This document shows positions 16,393-25,800 of a DNA stretch of 64,000 bases, piece by piece. The stretch is from Gracilimonas sp040117685. GTDB taxonomy: Bacteria > Bacteroidota > Rhodothermia > Balneolales > Balneolaceae. Both the position numbers and the translations under genes were made by a program. Below the pieces are notes generated by a model. It ran no database searches and had not been told where the DNA came from. It saw nothing but the letters and a program-made list of their open reading frames with translations. The stretch is taken from contig NZ_JBEDYP020000013.1 of NCBI RefSeq assembly GCF_040117685.2, forward strand, positions 186,001-250,000, in the 5' to 3' direction. The first letter of the stretch is position 1. Each line of letters begins with the position of its first letter.

Positions 16393-18090
16393 ATGCCTTA
16401 CATTATGCGTTTGTTCCTCCTTCTGCTCACTTTTGTATTTACTTCTCAGACTTTATCCGCCCAGGTTCTCAATTCTAAGACCTATGAAAACGGGTTAGTG
16501 GTTACAGCCGATAAATACGCATCTGAAATCGGAAAAGAGATTTTAATGAAAGGCGGAAACGCAGTTGACGCGGCTGTAGCCGTTCAGTTTGCATTGGCAG
16601 TTACCTTACCAAGGGCCGGGAATATCGGGGGCGGCGGATTTATGGTGGTTCACTTGGCTAATGGCGAAACAGCTGCTTTGGATTTTCGGGAAAAAGCCCC
16701 ACAAAAAGCGACCCGAGATATGTATATCAGAAATGGAGAATTTAAATCAGATTTGAGCTGGGAAGGAATTTTGGCTGTAGGCGTTCCGGGAACGGTTGAT
16801 GGAATGATCAAAGCATTAGAACGATATGGCCGTTTGCCACTGGATGTAGTTATACAACCGGCTGTTAAGCTGGCCAGAGAAGGCTACCCTCTTTCTTATT
16901 CACAAGCCAAAGATCTCAATAATCGCAGGGATACCTTTCTAAAATATCAGGCATCGGCGAACTACTTCACAACCGGAGATTCCACTTTTTTTGAGGAAGG
17001 CGATGTATTTGTCCAATCAGATTTGGCAGAAACCTTAGAACGTGTTTCCCGGTTTGGCCGTGAAGGGTTCTATTCCGGTCCGGTAGCCGATGCCATCGTA
17101 AATGAAATGGAGCGATACCGGGGGCTCATCACCTATCGTGACCTCCGGAATTATGAAAGCAAGTGGCGTGATCCGGTTGTTGCAGAATACCTGGGGTATA
17201 AACTGCACATCATGTCTCCTCCCAGTAGCGGGAGTATAGCTGTAGCTCAGATCCTTGAAATGATTGACGATTACCCGCTGGCTGAAATGGGCCACAACTC
17301 AGCCGACTATGTACATGTACTGGCCGAAGCCATGCGCCGGGCATTTGCTGACCGTTCTTATTATCTCGGCGACCCCGATTTTTTGGATATCCCCATCGAA
17401 GAAATGATTAGCGAAAGTTATAACAATCAGCGCATGAATAGCTTTTCCATGGATTCTGCTACCGCTTCAAGCTCACTATCTCACGGGCAAATTCAGGGTT
17501 ATGCTGAATCAATGGAAACCACTCACTTTTCAATTATTGATGCAGAAGGAAATGCTGTTGCTGTAACCACGACACTCAACGGCTCCTTTGGAAGTCATGT
17601 TTCTGTAAGCGGTGCTGGTTTTTTACTGAATAATGAAATGGATGACTTTTCGGCTCAACCCGGAGAACCCAATGCTTATGGCCTAATTGGTGCTGAAGCC
17701 AACGCTATTGAACCCGGAAAGAGGATGCTTAGCAGCATGACTCCCACTATCGTAACCAAAGATGGCAAAGTGGACATGGTACTCGGAGCAGCCGGAGGTC
17801 CCAGAATTATTACAGCCACCCTGCAAAGTTTTCTAAACCGGGCCGTATTTGGGATGAGGGCCCAGCAGGCAACATCCGCCGCAAGATTTCACCACCAATG
17901 GCTGCCTGATGTATTGATGCCCGGGCAGTTTGGGTTAAGTCCGGATACAAAAAGACTCCTGGAAGCCAAAGGGCATAAGATATTTGAAATACCCAATGTA
18001 GGCCGAGCCCATAACATATTCGTAGAACCAAACGGCAACCTCAGTGCCGGCGTCGATCCCCGCGGAGACGGCTGGGCTTCCGGTTACTAA
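16393..18090 (+). CDS. ggt: Gamma-glutamyltranspeptidase precursor
   Basis: Ntn-hydrolase that cleaves or transfers the gamma-glutamyl group of glutathione and related compounds in the periplasm. 565 residues with a signal peptide (MPYIMRLFLLLLTFVFTSQT, cleavage near LSAQ). The autoprocessing site is present: METTHFSIIDAEGNAVAVTT, where the Thr of the TTHFS motif becomes the N-terminus of the small subunit. The substrate-binding SSMTPTIV and GAAGGPRII segments follow. Length is normal. Family members also include cephalosporin acylases, so substrate is not certain. A nonamer repeat arm begins about 11 nt after the stop codon. Confidence 0.95.
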   Translation: MPYIMRLFLLLLTFVFTSQTLSAQVLNSKTYENGLVVTADKYASEIGKEILMKGGNAVDAAVAVQFALAVTLPRAGNIGGGGFMVVHLANGETAALDFREKAPQKATRDMYIRNGEFKSDLSWEGILAVGVPGTVDGMIKALERYGRLPLDVVIQPAVKLAREGYPLSYSQAKDLNNRRDTFLKYQASANYFTTGDSTFFEEGDVFVQSDLAETLERVSRFGREGFYSGPVADAIVNEMERYRGLITYRDLRNYESKWRDPVVAEYLGYKLHIMSPPSSGSIAVAQILEMIDDYPLAEMGHNSADYVHVLAEAMRRAFADRSYYLGDPDFLDIPIEEMISESYNNQRMNSFSMDSATASSSLSHGQIQGYAESMETTHFSIIDAEGNAVAVTTTLNGSFGSHVSVSGAGFLLNNEMDDFSAQPGEPNAYGLIGAEANAIEPGKRMLSSMTPTIVTKDGKVDMVLGAAGGPRIITATLQSFLNRAVFGMRAQQATSAARFHHQWLPDVLMPGQFGLSPDTKRLLEAKGHKIFEIPNVGRAHNIFVEPNGNLSAGVDPRGDGWASGY

Positions 18091-18101
18091 ACTCTGATGG
18101 A

Positions 18102-18129
18102 ACACGGATTAAACGGATGCTACGGATTT
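18102..18129. repeat. Nonamer inverted-repeat arm, left, GxxExxY copy 1
   Basis: A 28-nt arm made of three 9-nt units ending in CGGAT(T/G). Its reverse complement matches 25 of 28 positions of the arm at 18555-18582. The two enclose the GxxExxY gene. Confidence 0.85.
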
Positions 18130-18169
18130 TTATATATTGTTTGGTATTCGAATAATCTTAACCAAGCTA

Positions 18170-18556
18170 ATGCTTCACTCCGAGCTTACAGAAAAAATAA
18201 TACAGTGTTTTTATACTGTTTATAATAGCTTAGGATTTGGCTTTCTTGAGAATGTATATGAAAAATCATTACTCAAAGAGCTAAAAGAGTGTGGCTTAAA
18301 TGCAGACTCTCAAGTACCTATTAATGTTTTCTATAAGAAAGAGCTGGTTGGCAAATATTTTGCTGACATTATTGTCGAAGACATTGTAATTGTAGAATTA
18401 AAAGCCATTAATCGACTCAGTGCTGAACATGAGGTGCAAATTCTGAACTATTTAAAAGCAACTAACATAGAAGTTGGACTCGTTTTTAACTTTGGTTCCA
18501 AGCCTCAGATTAAGAGGAAAATTTACACTAACGACCGAAAACGTCACCTTAATTAG
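18170..18556 (+). CDS. GxxExxY protein (PD-(D/E)XK nuclease-like)
   Basis: 128 residues from the ATG of MLHSELTEKIIQCFYTVYN; a longer version from an upstream TTG has no support. The family motif is GFLENVY (Gly-x-x-Glu-x-x-Tyr). A likely nuclease core follows: the Asp in FADIIVED and E-x-K in VIVELKAI, spaced as in PD-(D/E)XK enzymes. The fold ends with VGLVFNFGS. No characterised function is known to me. The gene lies between two nonamer arms, and its TAG stop overlaps the right arm. Lower GC than ggt and mtnA on either side, which fits an inserted element. Confidence 0.88.
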   Translation: MLHSELTEKIIQCFYTVYNSLGFGFLENVYEKSLLKELKECGLNADSQVPINVFYKKELVGKYFADIIVEDIVIVELKAINRLSAEHEVQILNYLKATNIEVGLVFNFGSKPQIKRKIYTNDRKRHLN

Positions 18557-18582
18557 ATCCGTAACATCCGTTAAATCCGTGT
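18555..18582. repeat. Nonamer inverted-repeat arm, right, GxxExxY copy 1
   Basis: Inverted partner of 18102-18129 (25 of 28 positions). The first two bases are part of the stop codon of the GxxExxY gene. Confidence 0.85.
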
Positions 18583-18594
18583 GCAATTTATAGA

Positions 18595-19641
18595 ATGAAA
18601 CAAAACTACCAATCAATTACCTGGCAAGACGATCACTTAGTAATTTTGGACCAAACTCAGCTGCCGCTGCGGGAAATATATTCTGATGTAAATACCATCG
18701 GGCAGGTTTGGGATGCCATCAAAAAATTAAAAGTGCGCGGAGCACCCGCTATTGGAATTGCCGGAGCTTATGGGTTATATCTTGGCGTAAGAGATTTAGA
18801 GTCGAAGAATTTCACCAGTTTCAATGTAGAATTGAACCGCTGGATTGAATACCTGAAGTCATCCCGCCCAACAGCTGTTAACCTGAGCTGGGCTTTGGAG
18901 CGGATCAACCAAACCGTATACGCCAACAAGGATAAAGACCTGGAAGAGATCAAGGAGATTATCCTGAAAACGGCGAAAACCATACACGATGAGGATAAGC
19001 GGGTATCCAAAAAAATCGGGGAAAACGGTGCTGAATTAGTCAAAAAAGAATGGAATATACTTACGCATTGTAACACCGGCGGATTGGCTACAGGAGCTTA
19101 CGGAACAGCTTTATCGGTAATCTTACATGCTCATGATGACGACAAAGGTATTCATGTTTGGGTAGACGAAACCCGACCGCTTTTGCAGGGTGCAAGACTA
19201 ACCGCCTGGGAGCTTAAGCAGGCAGAGATACCCTTTCATATGATTACAGATTCCACAGCCGGCTCACTGATGAAACAAAGCAAAGTGGATATGGTGGTAG
19301 TTGGTGCCGATCGGGTAACGGCTAACGGTGATACTGCAAATAAAATCGGAACGTATTCTTTAGCCGTATTAGCTAAAGAAAATGAAGTACCTTTTTATGT
19401 AGCCCTTCCTCTTTCAACATTTGATCTTGAAACTGAAACCGGGGATGAAATAGAAATTGAAGAACGGGAACCGGAAGAGGTTATTCACCTGGCCAAAACA
19501 CCGATCACCCCGAAGAAAACAGATGCCTATAATCCTGCCTTTGATATAACCCCCAACAAGTACATTACAGGGTTTATCACCGAGAAGGGAATAGTGGAAC
19601 CGGATTTCAAAAAGAACATCAAAAAGCTGTTTGAGAAGTAG
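18595..19641 (+). CDS. mtnA: S-methyl-5-thioribose-1-phosphate isomerase
   Basis: Methionine salvage enzyme converting methylthioribose-1-phosphate to methylthioribulose-1-phosphate. 348 residues of the eIF2B-like family. Diagnostic segments: KVRGAPAIGIAGAYGLYLG, THCNTGGLATGAYGTALSVI (catalytic Cys), VDETRPLLQGARLTAWEL, and VVVGADRVTANGDTANKIGT (catalytic Asp). Cytoplasmic. It sits just beyond the nonamer element, and no other methionine-salvage gene is nearby. Confidence 0.95.
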   Translation: MKQNYQSITWQDDHLVILDQTQLPLREIYSDVNTIGQVWDAIKKLKVRGAPAIGIAGAYGLYLGVRDLESKNFTSFNVELNRWIEYLKSSRPTAVNLSWALERINQTVYANKDKDLEEIKEIILKTAKTIHDEDKRVSKKIGENGAELVKKEWNILTHCNTGGLATGAYGTALSVILHAHDDDKGIHVWVDETRPLLQGARLTAWELKQAEIPFHMITDSTAGSLMKQSKVDMVVVGADRVTANGDTANKIGTYSLAVLAKENEVPFYVALPLSTFDLETETGDEIEIEEREPEEVIHLAKTPITPKKTDAYNPAFDITPNKYITGFITEKGIVEPDFKKNIKKLFEK

Positions 19642-19646
19642 GATTT

Positions 19647-19685
19647 GAGTGATTCAGCTACAAAGTGGTTTTGCTGAAATCACTC
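19647..19685. terminator. Candidate bidirectional terminator
   Basis: GAGTGATT-CAGC pairs with GCTG-a-AATCACTC across a 14-nt loop, between convergent mtnA and the small membrane protein, overlapping the latter's stop codon. There is no U-run, so efficiency is doubtful. Confidence 0.4.
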
Positions 19686-19883
19686 CTCTGCAGGCAGATC
19701 CTGATCCGGAGGAATGTCATAATCATCATCCCGGTGAATGTTCATAGTGATACCCACCGAGCTCCCGATCAACACACCTACAGCAATCGGCAAAGCAGTC
19801 CCTACTTCAAGAAAGAAGCTTGTACCGTAGCCAAGACATGCACCGATGACCACCGCAGTAATCCACGTTAAAATACTTTTCAT
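19680..19883 (-). CDS. Small two-helix membrane protein
   Basis: 67 residues: two hydrophobic helices (about 4-24 and 28-48, GTALPIAVGVLIGSSVGITM) and an acidic tail (HRDDDYDIPPDQDLPAEE). ATG start. It is transcribed just downstream of ytxJ on the same strand. Not recognised as a named family. Confidence 0.65.
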   Translation of the reverse strand: MKSILTWITAVVIGACLGYGTSFFLEVGTALPIAVGVLIGSSVGITMNIHRDDDYDIPPDQDLPAEE

Positions 19884-19947
19884 TTAATCTGTCCTTCCAA
19901 AACCTAAACCTAATATAGCCGGGCCTTGTTACACCCTTTATACTTCT

Positions 19948-20340
19948 CTAAAGTATGTCTTCGAAAGCCGAAGCCTGAATCTGATTATGAGAACCACTCC
20001 ATACAACTTCACCGTCTCTGATCACAAACAACTGGGGAGATTCATGCCGAATTCCCAATTTCTCAGCAATATGCATTGAGACAGGCCGGTGGCCAATTAC
20101 ATCCACCCTATGGAAATCGGCGTGTTCCTGATTCTCAGCAGTAATGGACTCCACATTCTTCAAGGCAAAATAGCTGGTGGCACATCGCGAACTATGCTTA
20201 TAGATCACCTGAGTCTTTTCATTCGACGTCTGCATAACATCTGCCACGTCTTCCTCAGTAGACAACTCCTTCCACTGAAACTTATTCTTCGGCTGGTCTT
20301 CTGTGCCAAATAAATTGCCAATTGAATCTATAATGCCCAT
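19948..20340 (-). CDS. ytxJ: Bacillithiol system redox-active protein YtxJ
   Basis: A monothiol thioredoxin-fold protein (about 130 residues) proposed to act with bacillithiol. It has the typical YQ-like start KFQWKELSTEEDVADVM, a single active-site cysteine in IYKHSSRCATSYFALKN, the cis-Pro region ESPQLFVIRDGEVVW and a final HNQIQASAFEDIL. I chose the ATG of MGIIDSIGNLFG at 20338-20340; the upstream in-frame ATG would add seven lysine-rich residues over a poly-T/A stretch. Suggests that the organism makes bacillithiol. Confidence 0.88.
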   Translation of the reverse strand: MGIIDSIGNLFGTEDQPKNKFQWKELSTEEDVADVMQTSNEKTQVIYKHSSRCATSYFALKNVESITAENQEHADFHRVDVIGHRPVSMHIAEKLGIRHESPQLFVIRDGEVVWSGSHNQIQASAFEDIL

Positions 20341-20440
20341 TTGTCCTTTTTTTTTGTTCACTAAATATACAAGTATTTACACTTCAAAATAAGTAGAGCT
20401 AAACCCGGCAATCATCAATTTGATAAACATCGAATCATTT

Positions 20441-20472
20441 TTGCATGGTTTTCATTTAGTTAAGTAGTTTAC
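20441..20472 (+). promoter_or_regulatory. Candidate promoter of metallo-hydrolase gene
   Basis: TTG, 21 nt, TAGTTTAC, close to the Bacteroidota TTTG/TAnnTTTG pattern, about 35 nt before the ATG. AAGGAG also lies 7 nt before the ATG. Confidence 0.35.
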
Positions 20473-20507
20473 GATAACAGATTTAACCTAATTAAATTAA
20501 GGAGATC

Positions 20508-21212
20508 ATGAATACACAAGTTAAAGCACACTGGCTGGGTCATTCGGCCTTTAAGCTGGAGAGCCAAAGTGGAAAGATTATTTATATCGATCCATTTCTG
20601 AAAGACAACCCCTCCACCCCGGATGAACTCAAAGAAGTAAAAGAAGCCGATTATATTTTACTGACCCATGGGCATGAAGACCACGTGGGCGATACCGTGG
20701 AAATTGCCAAGAATACCGGAGCACAAGTTGTTGGCATTCTGGAACTGATGGGAATCTTACAGGAAGAAGGGTTGCCGGAAGACCAAGCCGTTGGTTTTAA
20801 TAAGGGAGGAACCGTTCATTTTGATGACTTTTCCGTAACGCTGGTCTCCGCTAACCACAGCTCTTCTTATAAAGGAAAGTATGCCGGCGATCCGGGCGGT
20901 CTCGTGCTTTCATTCGAAGATGACATCTGCATTTACCATATGGGCGATACCAATATTTTTGCTGATCTTGAGCTGTATGGAGAGCTTTACCGGCCACATG
21001 TGGTGCTGGCACCCATTGGAGATCACTTCACAATGGGACCTGAAGAAGCCGCTTACGCCGTAGAACTGATCGGGGCTAAGATGGCCGTGCCTATCCACTA
21101 CAATACATGGCCTCCCATTGAAGCAGACCCGGAGGAATTCAAAGAAATACTGGAAGACATCACGGACACGGAAGTTGTAGTGCCGGAAAAAGGCGCTAAT
21201 TTCCTGGGATGA
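20508..21212 (+). CDS. UPF0173 metal-dependent hydrolase (MBL fold)
   Basis: 234-residue metallo-beta-lactamase-fold hydrolase of the UPF0173/YtkL group. The metal ligands are LLTHGHEDHVGD (HxHxDH), His in VSANHSSS, Asp in HMGDTNIF, and His in VPIHYNTW. Cytoplasmic, no signal peptide. The substrate is unknown. Ends at a clear terminator. Confidence 0.92.
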   Translation: MNTQVKAHWLGHSAFKLESQSGKIIYIDPFLKDNPSTPDELKEVKEADYILLTHGHEDHVGDTVEIAKNTGAQVVGILELMGILQEEGLPEDQAVGFNKGGTVHFDDFSVTLVSANHSSSYKGKYAGDPGGLVLSFEDDICIYHMGDTNIFADLELYGELYRPHVVLAPIGDHFTMGPEEAAYAVELIGAKMAVPIHYNTWPPIEADPEEFKEILEDITDTEVVVPEKGANFLG

Positions 21213-21234
21213 TATTCTAAATTTCCCCTCCCTG

Positions 21235-21269
21235 AGCCACAAATCTGAAAGACGGTTTGTGGCTTTTTT
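21235..21269 (+). terminator. Rho-independent terminator
   Basis: 9-bp stem AGCCACAAA / TTTGTGGCT, 12-nt loop, then TTTTT. It follows the metallo-hydrolase gene by 22 nt. Confidence 0.85.
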
Positions 21270-21291
21270 ATTTGATCATTATTTGCCTGCT

Positions 21292-21324
21292 TACTTTCAA
21301 TAAATCAATAAATTAGTACCTTTA
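21292..21324 (+). promoter_or_regulatory. Candidate promoter of small TM-anchored protein
   Basis: TTTG, 21 nt, TACCTTTA (seven of eight consensus positions), about 44 nt before the ATG at 21369. Confidence 0.4.
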
Positions 21325-21368
21325 CTACATGGCACCATAACCAAAGCTAAACTAGTTGAATAGATATT

Positions 21369-21689
21369 ATGAAATACACGACCATTCACCTCGGGGATAA
21401 TAAAATTGAGCTTCACAATACACTGTTGGGTAAAGAAACGGTGAAGGTGAATGGAGAAGTAGTCTCATCCAAATACTCTATGCTTGGAGCCGAACACCCC
21501 TTTACAATTCATGAAGATGGCAAAGACGTGAACTGCAACGTTCAGTTCGGATTTAGCATGAATGGGGTGGTATTTGATTTGTATAAAGATGGCTCACCCA
21601 TTATCGAATCTGAAAAGAAAGGTTGTGCAGCCATGTTCATTCTATTCATTATCGTATTCAGCGTAATCTTTGTGTTATCTCAGATTTGA
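21369..21689 (+). CDS. Hypothetical protein with C-terminal membrane anchor
   Basis: 106 residues: a beta-rich soluble part with hydrophilic strands (TTIHLGDNKIELHNTLLGKE, KVNGEVVSSKYSMLGAEHPF) and a single C-terminal helix (AAMFILFIIVFSVIFVLSQI). Resembles the many small Bacteroidota proteins with an FHA-like beta sandwich plus tail anchor, but I cannot name a family. Own candidate promoter and terminator-bounded upstream side. Confidence 0.7.
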   Translation: MKYTTIHLGDNKIELHNTLLGKETVKVNGEVVSSKYSMLGAEHPFTIHEDGKDVNCNVQFGFSMNGVVFDLYKDGSPIIESEKKGCAAMFILFIIVFSVIFVLSQI

Positions 21690-21802
21690 ACCCTCCGTGA
21701 CCACACAAGCCAGCAGAAACTTCACCCTTCCCGAAACAAAGATTTCATCCGGGCGTAAGCCATCACCGTTGCAAATAATCAAAACGGTTTTAATACACTC
21801 AG

Positions 21803-22858
21803 ATGAAAACATTACGCTACTCCCTCCCGCTATTGTTCATGATTACAACATTGGTATTCACCACGGCTTGTAATAATGGAAACGAAGAGAATCAAAATGG
21901 TGAAGACGAAGAGCTGGTAATACCGGTGGAAGTCAGTAATGTGAGCCGGGGAAATATCTCTGCTTACTATGCCAACACCGCCACCCTTGAAGCCGAGCAG
22001 GAAGCTACTGTGGTAGCTAAAGTCCGTGGTATTGTTCGGGAAATTTATGTTGAGGAAGGCGATGAGGTTAAAGCCGGACAGGTAATCGCGAAAATCGAAG
22101 ATGACCAATATCGCATCGAAGCAGCACGTGCAAAAGCAACCTTAGACCGTCTTAAAAACGATTTTGACCGAAATAAAGAACTTTATGAAAAGAACCTGAT
22201 CGCTGCTGAAGCTTATCAAAATGCTCAATTCGAATATGAATCTCAAAAGGCCGCTTACGAACTCGCCGAACTGAACCTGGAGCATACATCTATTAAATCT
22301 CCTATTGGCGGTGTGATCTCTGAGCGATATGTAAAGGTTGGGAATATGATCGGCACCGATCAGCAGGTCTATCGGGTAACCGACTTCAACCCGTTGCAAG
22401 CCATTCTACACATACCGGAACATGAGATGGCTAAAATCAGAAAAGATCAGCGTGCAGAACTCAGAGTGGATGCACTTCCCAGTCAAACTTTCGCCGGTCA
22501 TGTAGAACGCATTAGCCCGGTTGTGGACTCCGAAACCGGAACTTTTAAGGTGACCGTTTATGTGGATGAAACCAAAGGCATGCTTCGCCCCGGTATGTTC
22601 GGGCGAGTAAAAATTGTGTACGACACCCGCGAAAACACCCGCATGATTCCTAAATCAGCGGTTATGTCGGAAGATCTCGCCCAAAGTGTATATGTAATAA
22701 AGGATTCACTGGCTTTCAAAAAAGCTATTAAAACCGGATACACAAACGGGGTGAATGTTGAAGTGATTGAAGGACTGGAAGACGGCGAAATGGTAGTCAC
22801 CATTGGACAGGGAAGTCTTCAGGACAGCACCAAAGTAAACGTTATCTCCAATCTGTAA
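21803..22858 (+). CDS. RND efflux periplasmic adaptor lipoprotein
   Basis: Membrane-fusion protein linking RND permeases to an outer-membrane channel. 351 residues with a lipoprotein signal (SLPLLFMITTLVFTTACNNG, lipobox TTAC), an acidic linker, a lipoyl/barrel-sandwich half (VRGIVREIYVEEGDEVKAGQ), an alpha-hairpin (about 95-155), the second lipoyl half (TSIKSPIGGVISERYVKVGN), then beta-barrel and membrane-proximal domains. First gene of a three-gene operon with two permeases; 12 nt to the next start. Confidence 0.93.
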   Translation: MKTLRYSLPLLFMITTLVFTTACNNGNEENQNGEDEELVIPVEVSNVSRGNISAYYANTATLEAEQEATVVAKVRGIVREIYVEEGDEVKAGQVIAKIEDDQYRIEAARAKATLDRLKNDFDRNKELYEKNLIAAEAYQNAQFEYESQKAAYELAELNLEHTSIKSPIGGVISERYVKVGNMIGTDQQVYRVTDFNPLQAILHIPEHEMAKIRKDQRAELRVDALPSQTFAGHVERISPVVDSETGTFKVTVYVDETKGMLRPGMFGRVKIVYDTRENTRMIPKSAVMSEDLAQSVYVIKDSLAFKKAIKTGYTNGVNVEVIEGLEDGEMVVTIGQGSLQDSTKVNVISNL

Positions 22859-22870
22859 GCAGGCCCTCCT

Positions 22871-25800
22871 ATGAAAATCATTGACCTTTCTATACGCCGG
22901 AAAGTTACCATTGCCATGTTTACCGTCGGGATTCTGCTGTTCGGTATGGTTTCCCTTTCCCGGCTAAATGTAAACCTGCTCCCTGAACTCAGCTATCCAA
23001 CCCTCACCATCCGAACCGAATTTGAAGGTGCAGCTCCGGTTGAAGTTGAAAACCTGATTACCAAACCTGTTGAAGAAGCGGTTGGAGTGGTAAAAGGCGT
23101 ACAGCAAGTACGTTCCATTTCCCGTGCCGGACAGTCTGATGTAGTGCTGGAATTTGCCTGGGGAACCGATATGAACATCGCAAACCTGGACGTAATGGCT
23201 AAACTGGATGCCGTTCAGCTTCCTTTGGATGCCAACAAACCGGTTACCTTACGTTTTGATCCCACACTCGATCCCATCATGCGGTATGCGCTCTATTATA
23301 ATGAGGGAGAAAATGAGCACCCGGCTGTAGATGATGTAAATGTGGATTACGCCCGCTATCAGGACCTGGAAAGCCCGGATGCTATTTCCCGGTTGAAAGG
23401 CCTGCGTGTGTTAGCAGATGAACAGCTCAAAAAGAATTTAGAATCAGCCCTCGGTGTAGCTTCCGTTAAGGTGAGTGGTGGGCTTGAAGAAGAGATTCAG
23501 GTAAACATCGACCAGCAGCGACTCGCCTATTTGAACATCCCCATTGAAAACGTAACTCAGATTTTGAGTGCCGAGAACGTGAATCTATCCGGGGGTCGGC
23601 TCGAGGAAGGAACCCAGCAGTATCTGGTCCGGACGCTGAATGAATTTAAGTCTGTAGAACAAATCCGAAATGTGGTGGTTGCCCGTAATCAGGATAATAC
23701 CATTTACCTGAAAGATGTAGCCGATGTAACTCAGGCTTACAAAGAGCGCGAAGCCATCACCCGGCTGAATGGTTCTGAGGCAGTAGAAATTGCCATTTAC
23801 AAAGAAGGAGATGCCAACACCGTAGCCGTAGCTGAAGCGGTGAACGCACGCATGGCAAATATCCGGGATGCCCTGCCTTCAAACATGAAGCTCGAAAAAG
23901 TATATGATCAGTCTGTCTTTATATCTTCTGCGGTGAATGAAGTAAAGAATGCGGGTATCATCGGGGGTATTCTGGCGGTACTTGTACTATATTTATTTCT
24001 CCGGAATTTCTGGACCACCGTCATTATATCTGTCTCCATTCCGGTGTCCATTATTGCCACTTTCAATCTGATGTATGGCAATGATATTTCGCTGAATATA
24101 ATGTCTTTGGGTGGAATAGCCCTTGGTATCGGGATGCTGGTGGATAACTCCATCGTGGTGCTGGAGAACATAGCACGGCATAGGGAAATGGGGAAAGGAA
24201 TCGTGGAATCGGCCCGTGAAGGAGCCGGTGAAGTTGGGATGGCCGTTATTGCCTCTACCCTCACCACTATCGCTGTCTTCTTTCCGCTCGTATTTGTTCA
24301 GGGAATTGCCGGACAGCTTTTCCGCGATCAGGCCCTTACGGTAACCTTCTCCTTATTAGCTTCGCTGGTTGTAGCTATCACCCTGATACCCATGCTTTCA
24401 TCCATCGGAGGCAAGAAAAATGAAGCGCAACCGCTTGATCTGAAAGAGCCTAAAACCAAAGCCGGGCGTGGACTTAGATCCGTACGCATGTTTTTATTCT
24501 ACACGGTACCTACTGCAATTACCAAGGGCTTTAAGTTCATCTTTCGCTGGATTGGCAAGATCTGTAAGGCTCTGTTTTCTCCTTTTGTTTGGGCATTTGA
24601 CAAATCTTATCAGGCAACTGAAAAGGTGTATGCCACTTTACTTCGCTGGTCGCTGAACCATAAGTTTATAGTCCTTTCAGTTGCATTATTATCCTTTGCA
24701 GGATCACTTGCATTGGTTCCCCGGATCGGTATTGAGCTAATTCCTCAGCTTTCGCAGGGTGAGTTTGCCGTGGAATTTAAATTACCTCCCGGAACCCCCA
24801 TTGAAGAGACAGATAATGCCTTACGCTCGGTTCAAAACAAATCCAAAAACCTGGAAAATGTACGAACTACTTTTGCCGTAGCGGGAACCGGAAATCAAAT
24901 GGATGCCAACCCCGAGCAAGGTGGTGAAAACTGGGGTGAGCTCAACGTAACACTCGCTTCCGGCTCATCCACCACCGACGAGGAAGCAGCAATGGATCAG
25001 ATGCGTTCCTCCCTTCAACAAATTCCGGGATTGCAGTATAAGTTCTCACGTCCGTCTTTGTTCTCTTTCAAAACACCGATCGAAATTGAGATTTCGGGTT
25101 TCGATTTAGATAAACTTAAGCTGGCGGGTGATGCCGTAGCTCGTAAACTGTCTTCCAACGACCGATTTGCGGATGTAAAAAGCACCATGGAAACCGGAAG
25201 TCCGGAAATACAGATTCTATTTGACCGTGATCGTGCTGCTGCCCTTGGTTTGCAGGTACATGAAGTTGCCGATCGCATTGTAAGTAATGTTCGTGGAGAT
25301 GTGGCAACCCGATATTCCTGGAGGGACCGAAAAATTGATGTACTGGTTCGTGCCCGTGAAGCCGACCGAGCATCTATCGATGAAATTCAGCGCCTGATTG
25401 TAAACCCCGGCAGCGAGCGCCCCATACCGCTTAGTGCAATTGCGGATGTACAAATCGCCAACGGACCGGGTGAAATCCGTCGTGTTTCCCAGCAGCGTGT
25501 AGCCATCGTTTCAGCTAACCTGAACTATGGAGACTTAGGCGAAGCAGCGGAAGAAGTAGAAAAAGCACTGTCTGAAACTACATTACCAACCGGGATTCTG
25601 GCTCAAATAGGCGGACAGAATGAAGAAATGGCTGATTCCTTTCAGTCACTCATTTTCGCTCTTTCACTTGCCATTTTTCTTGTGTACCTCGTAATGGCCT
25701 CTCAGTTTGAGTCGCTGCTTCACCCGTTTATCATTTTATTCACCATTCCCCTGGCTTTGGTTGGAGCTATTCTGGGCCTCTATATCACCGGCACCACCAT

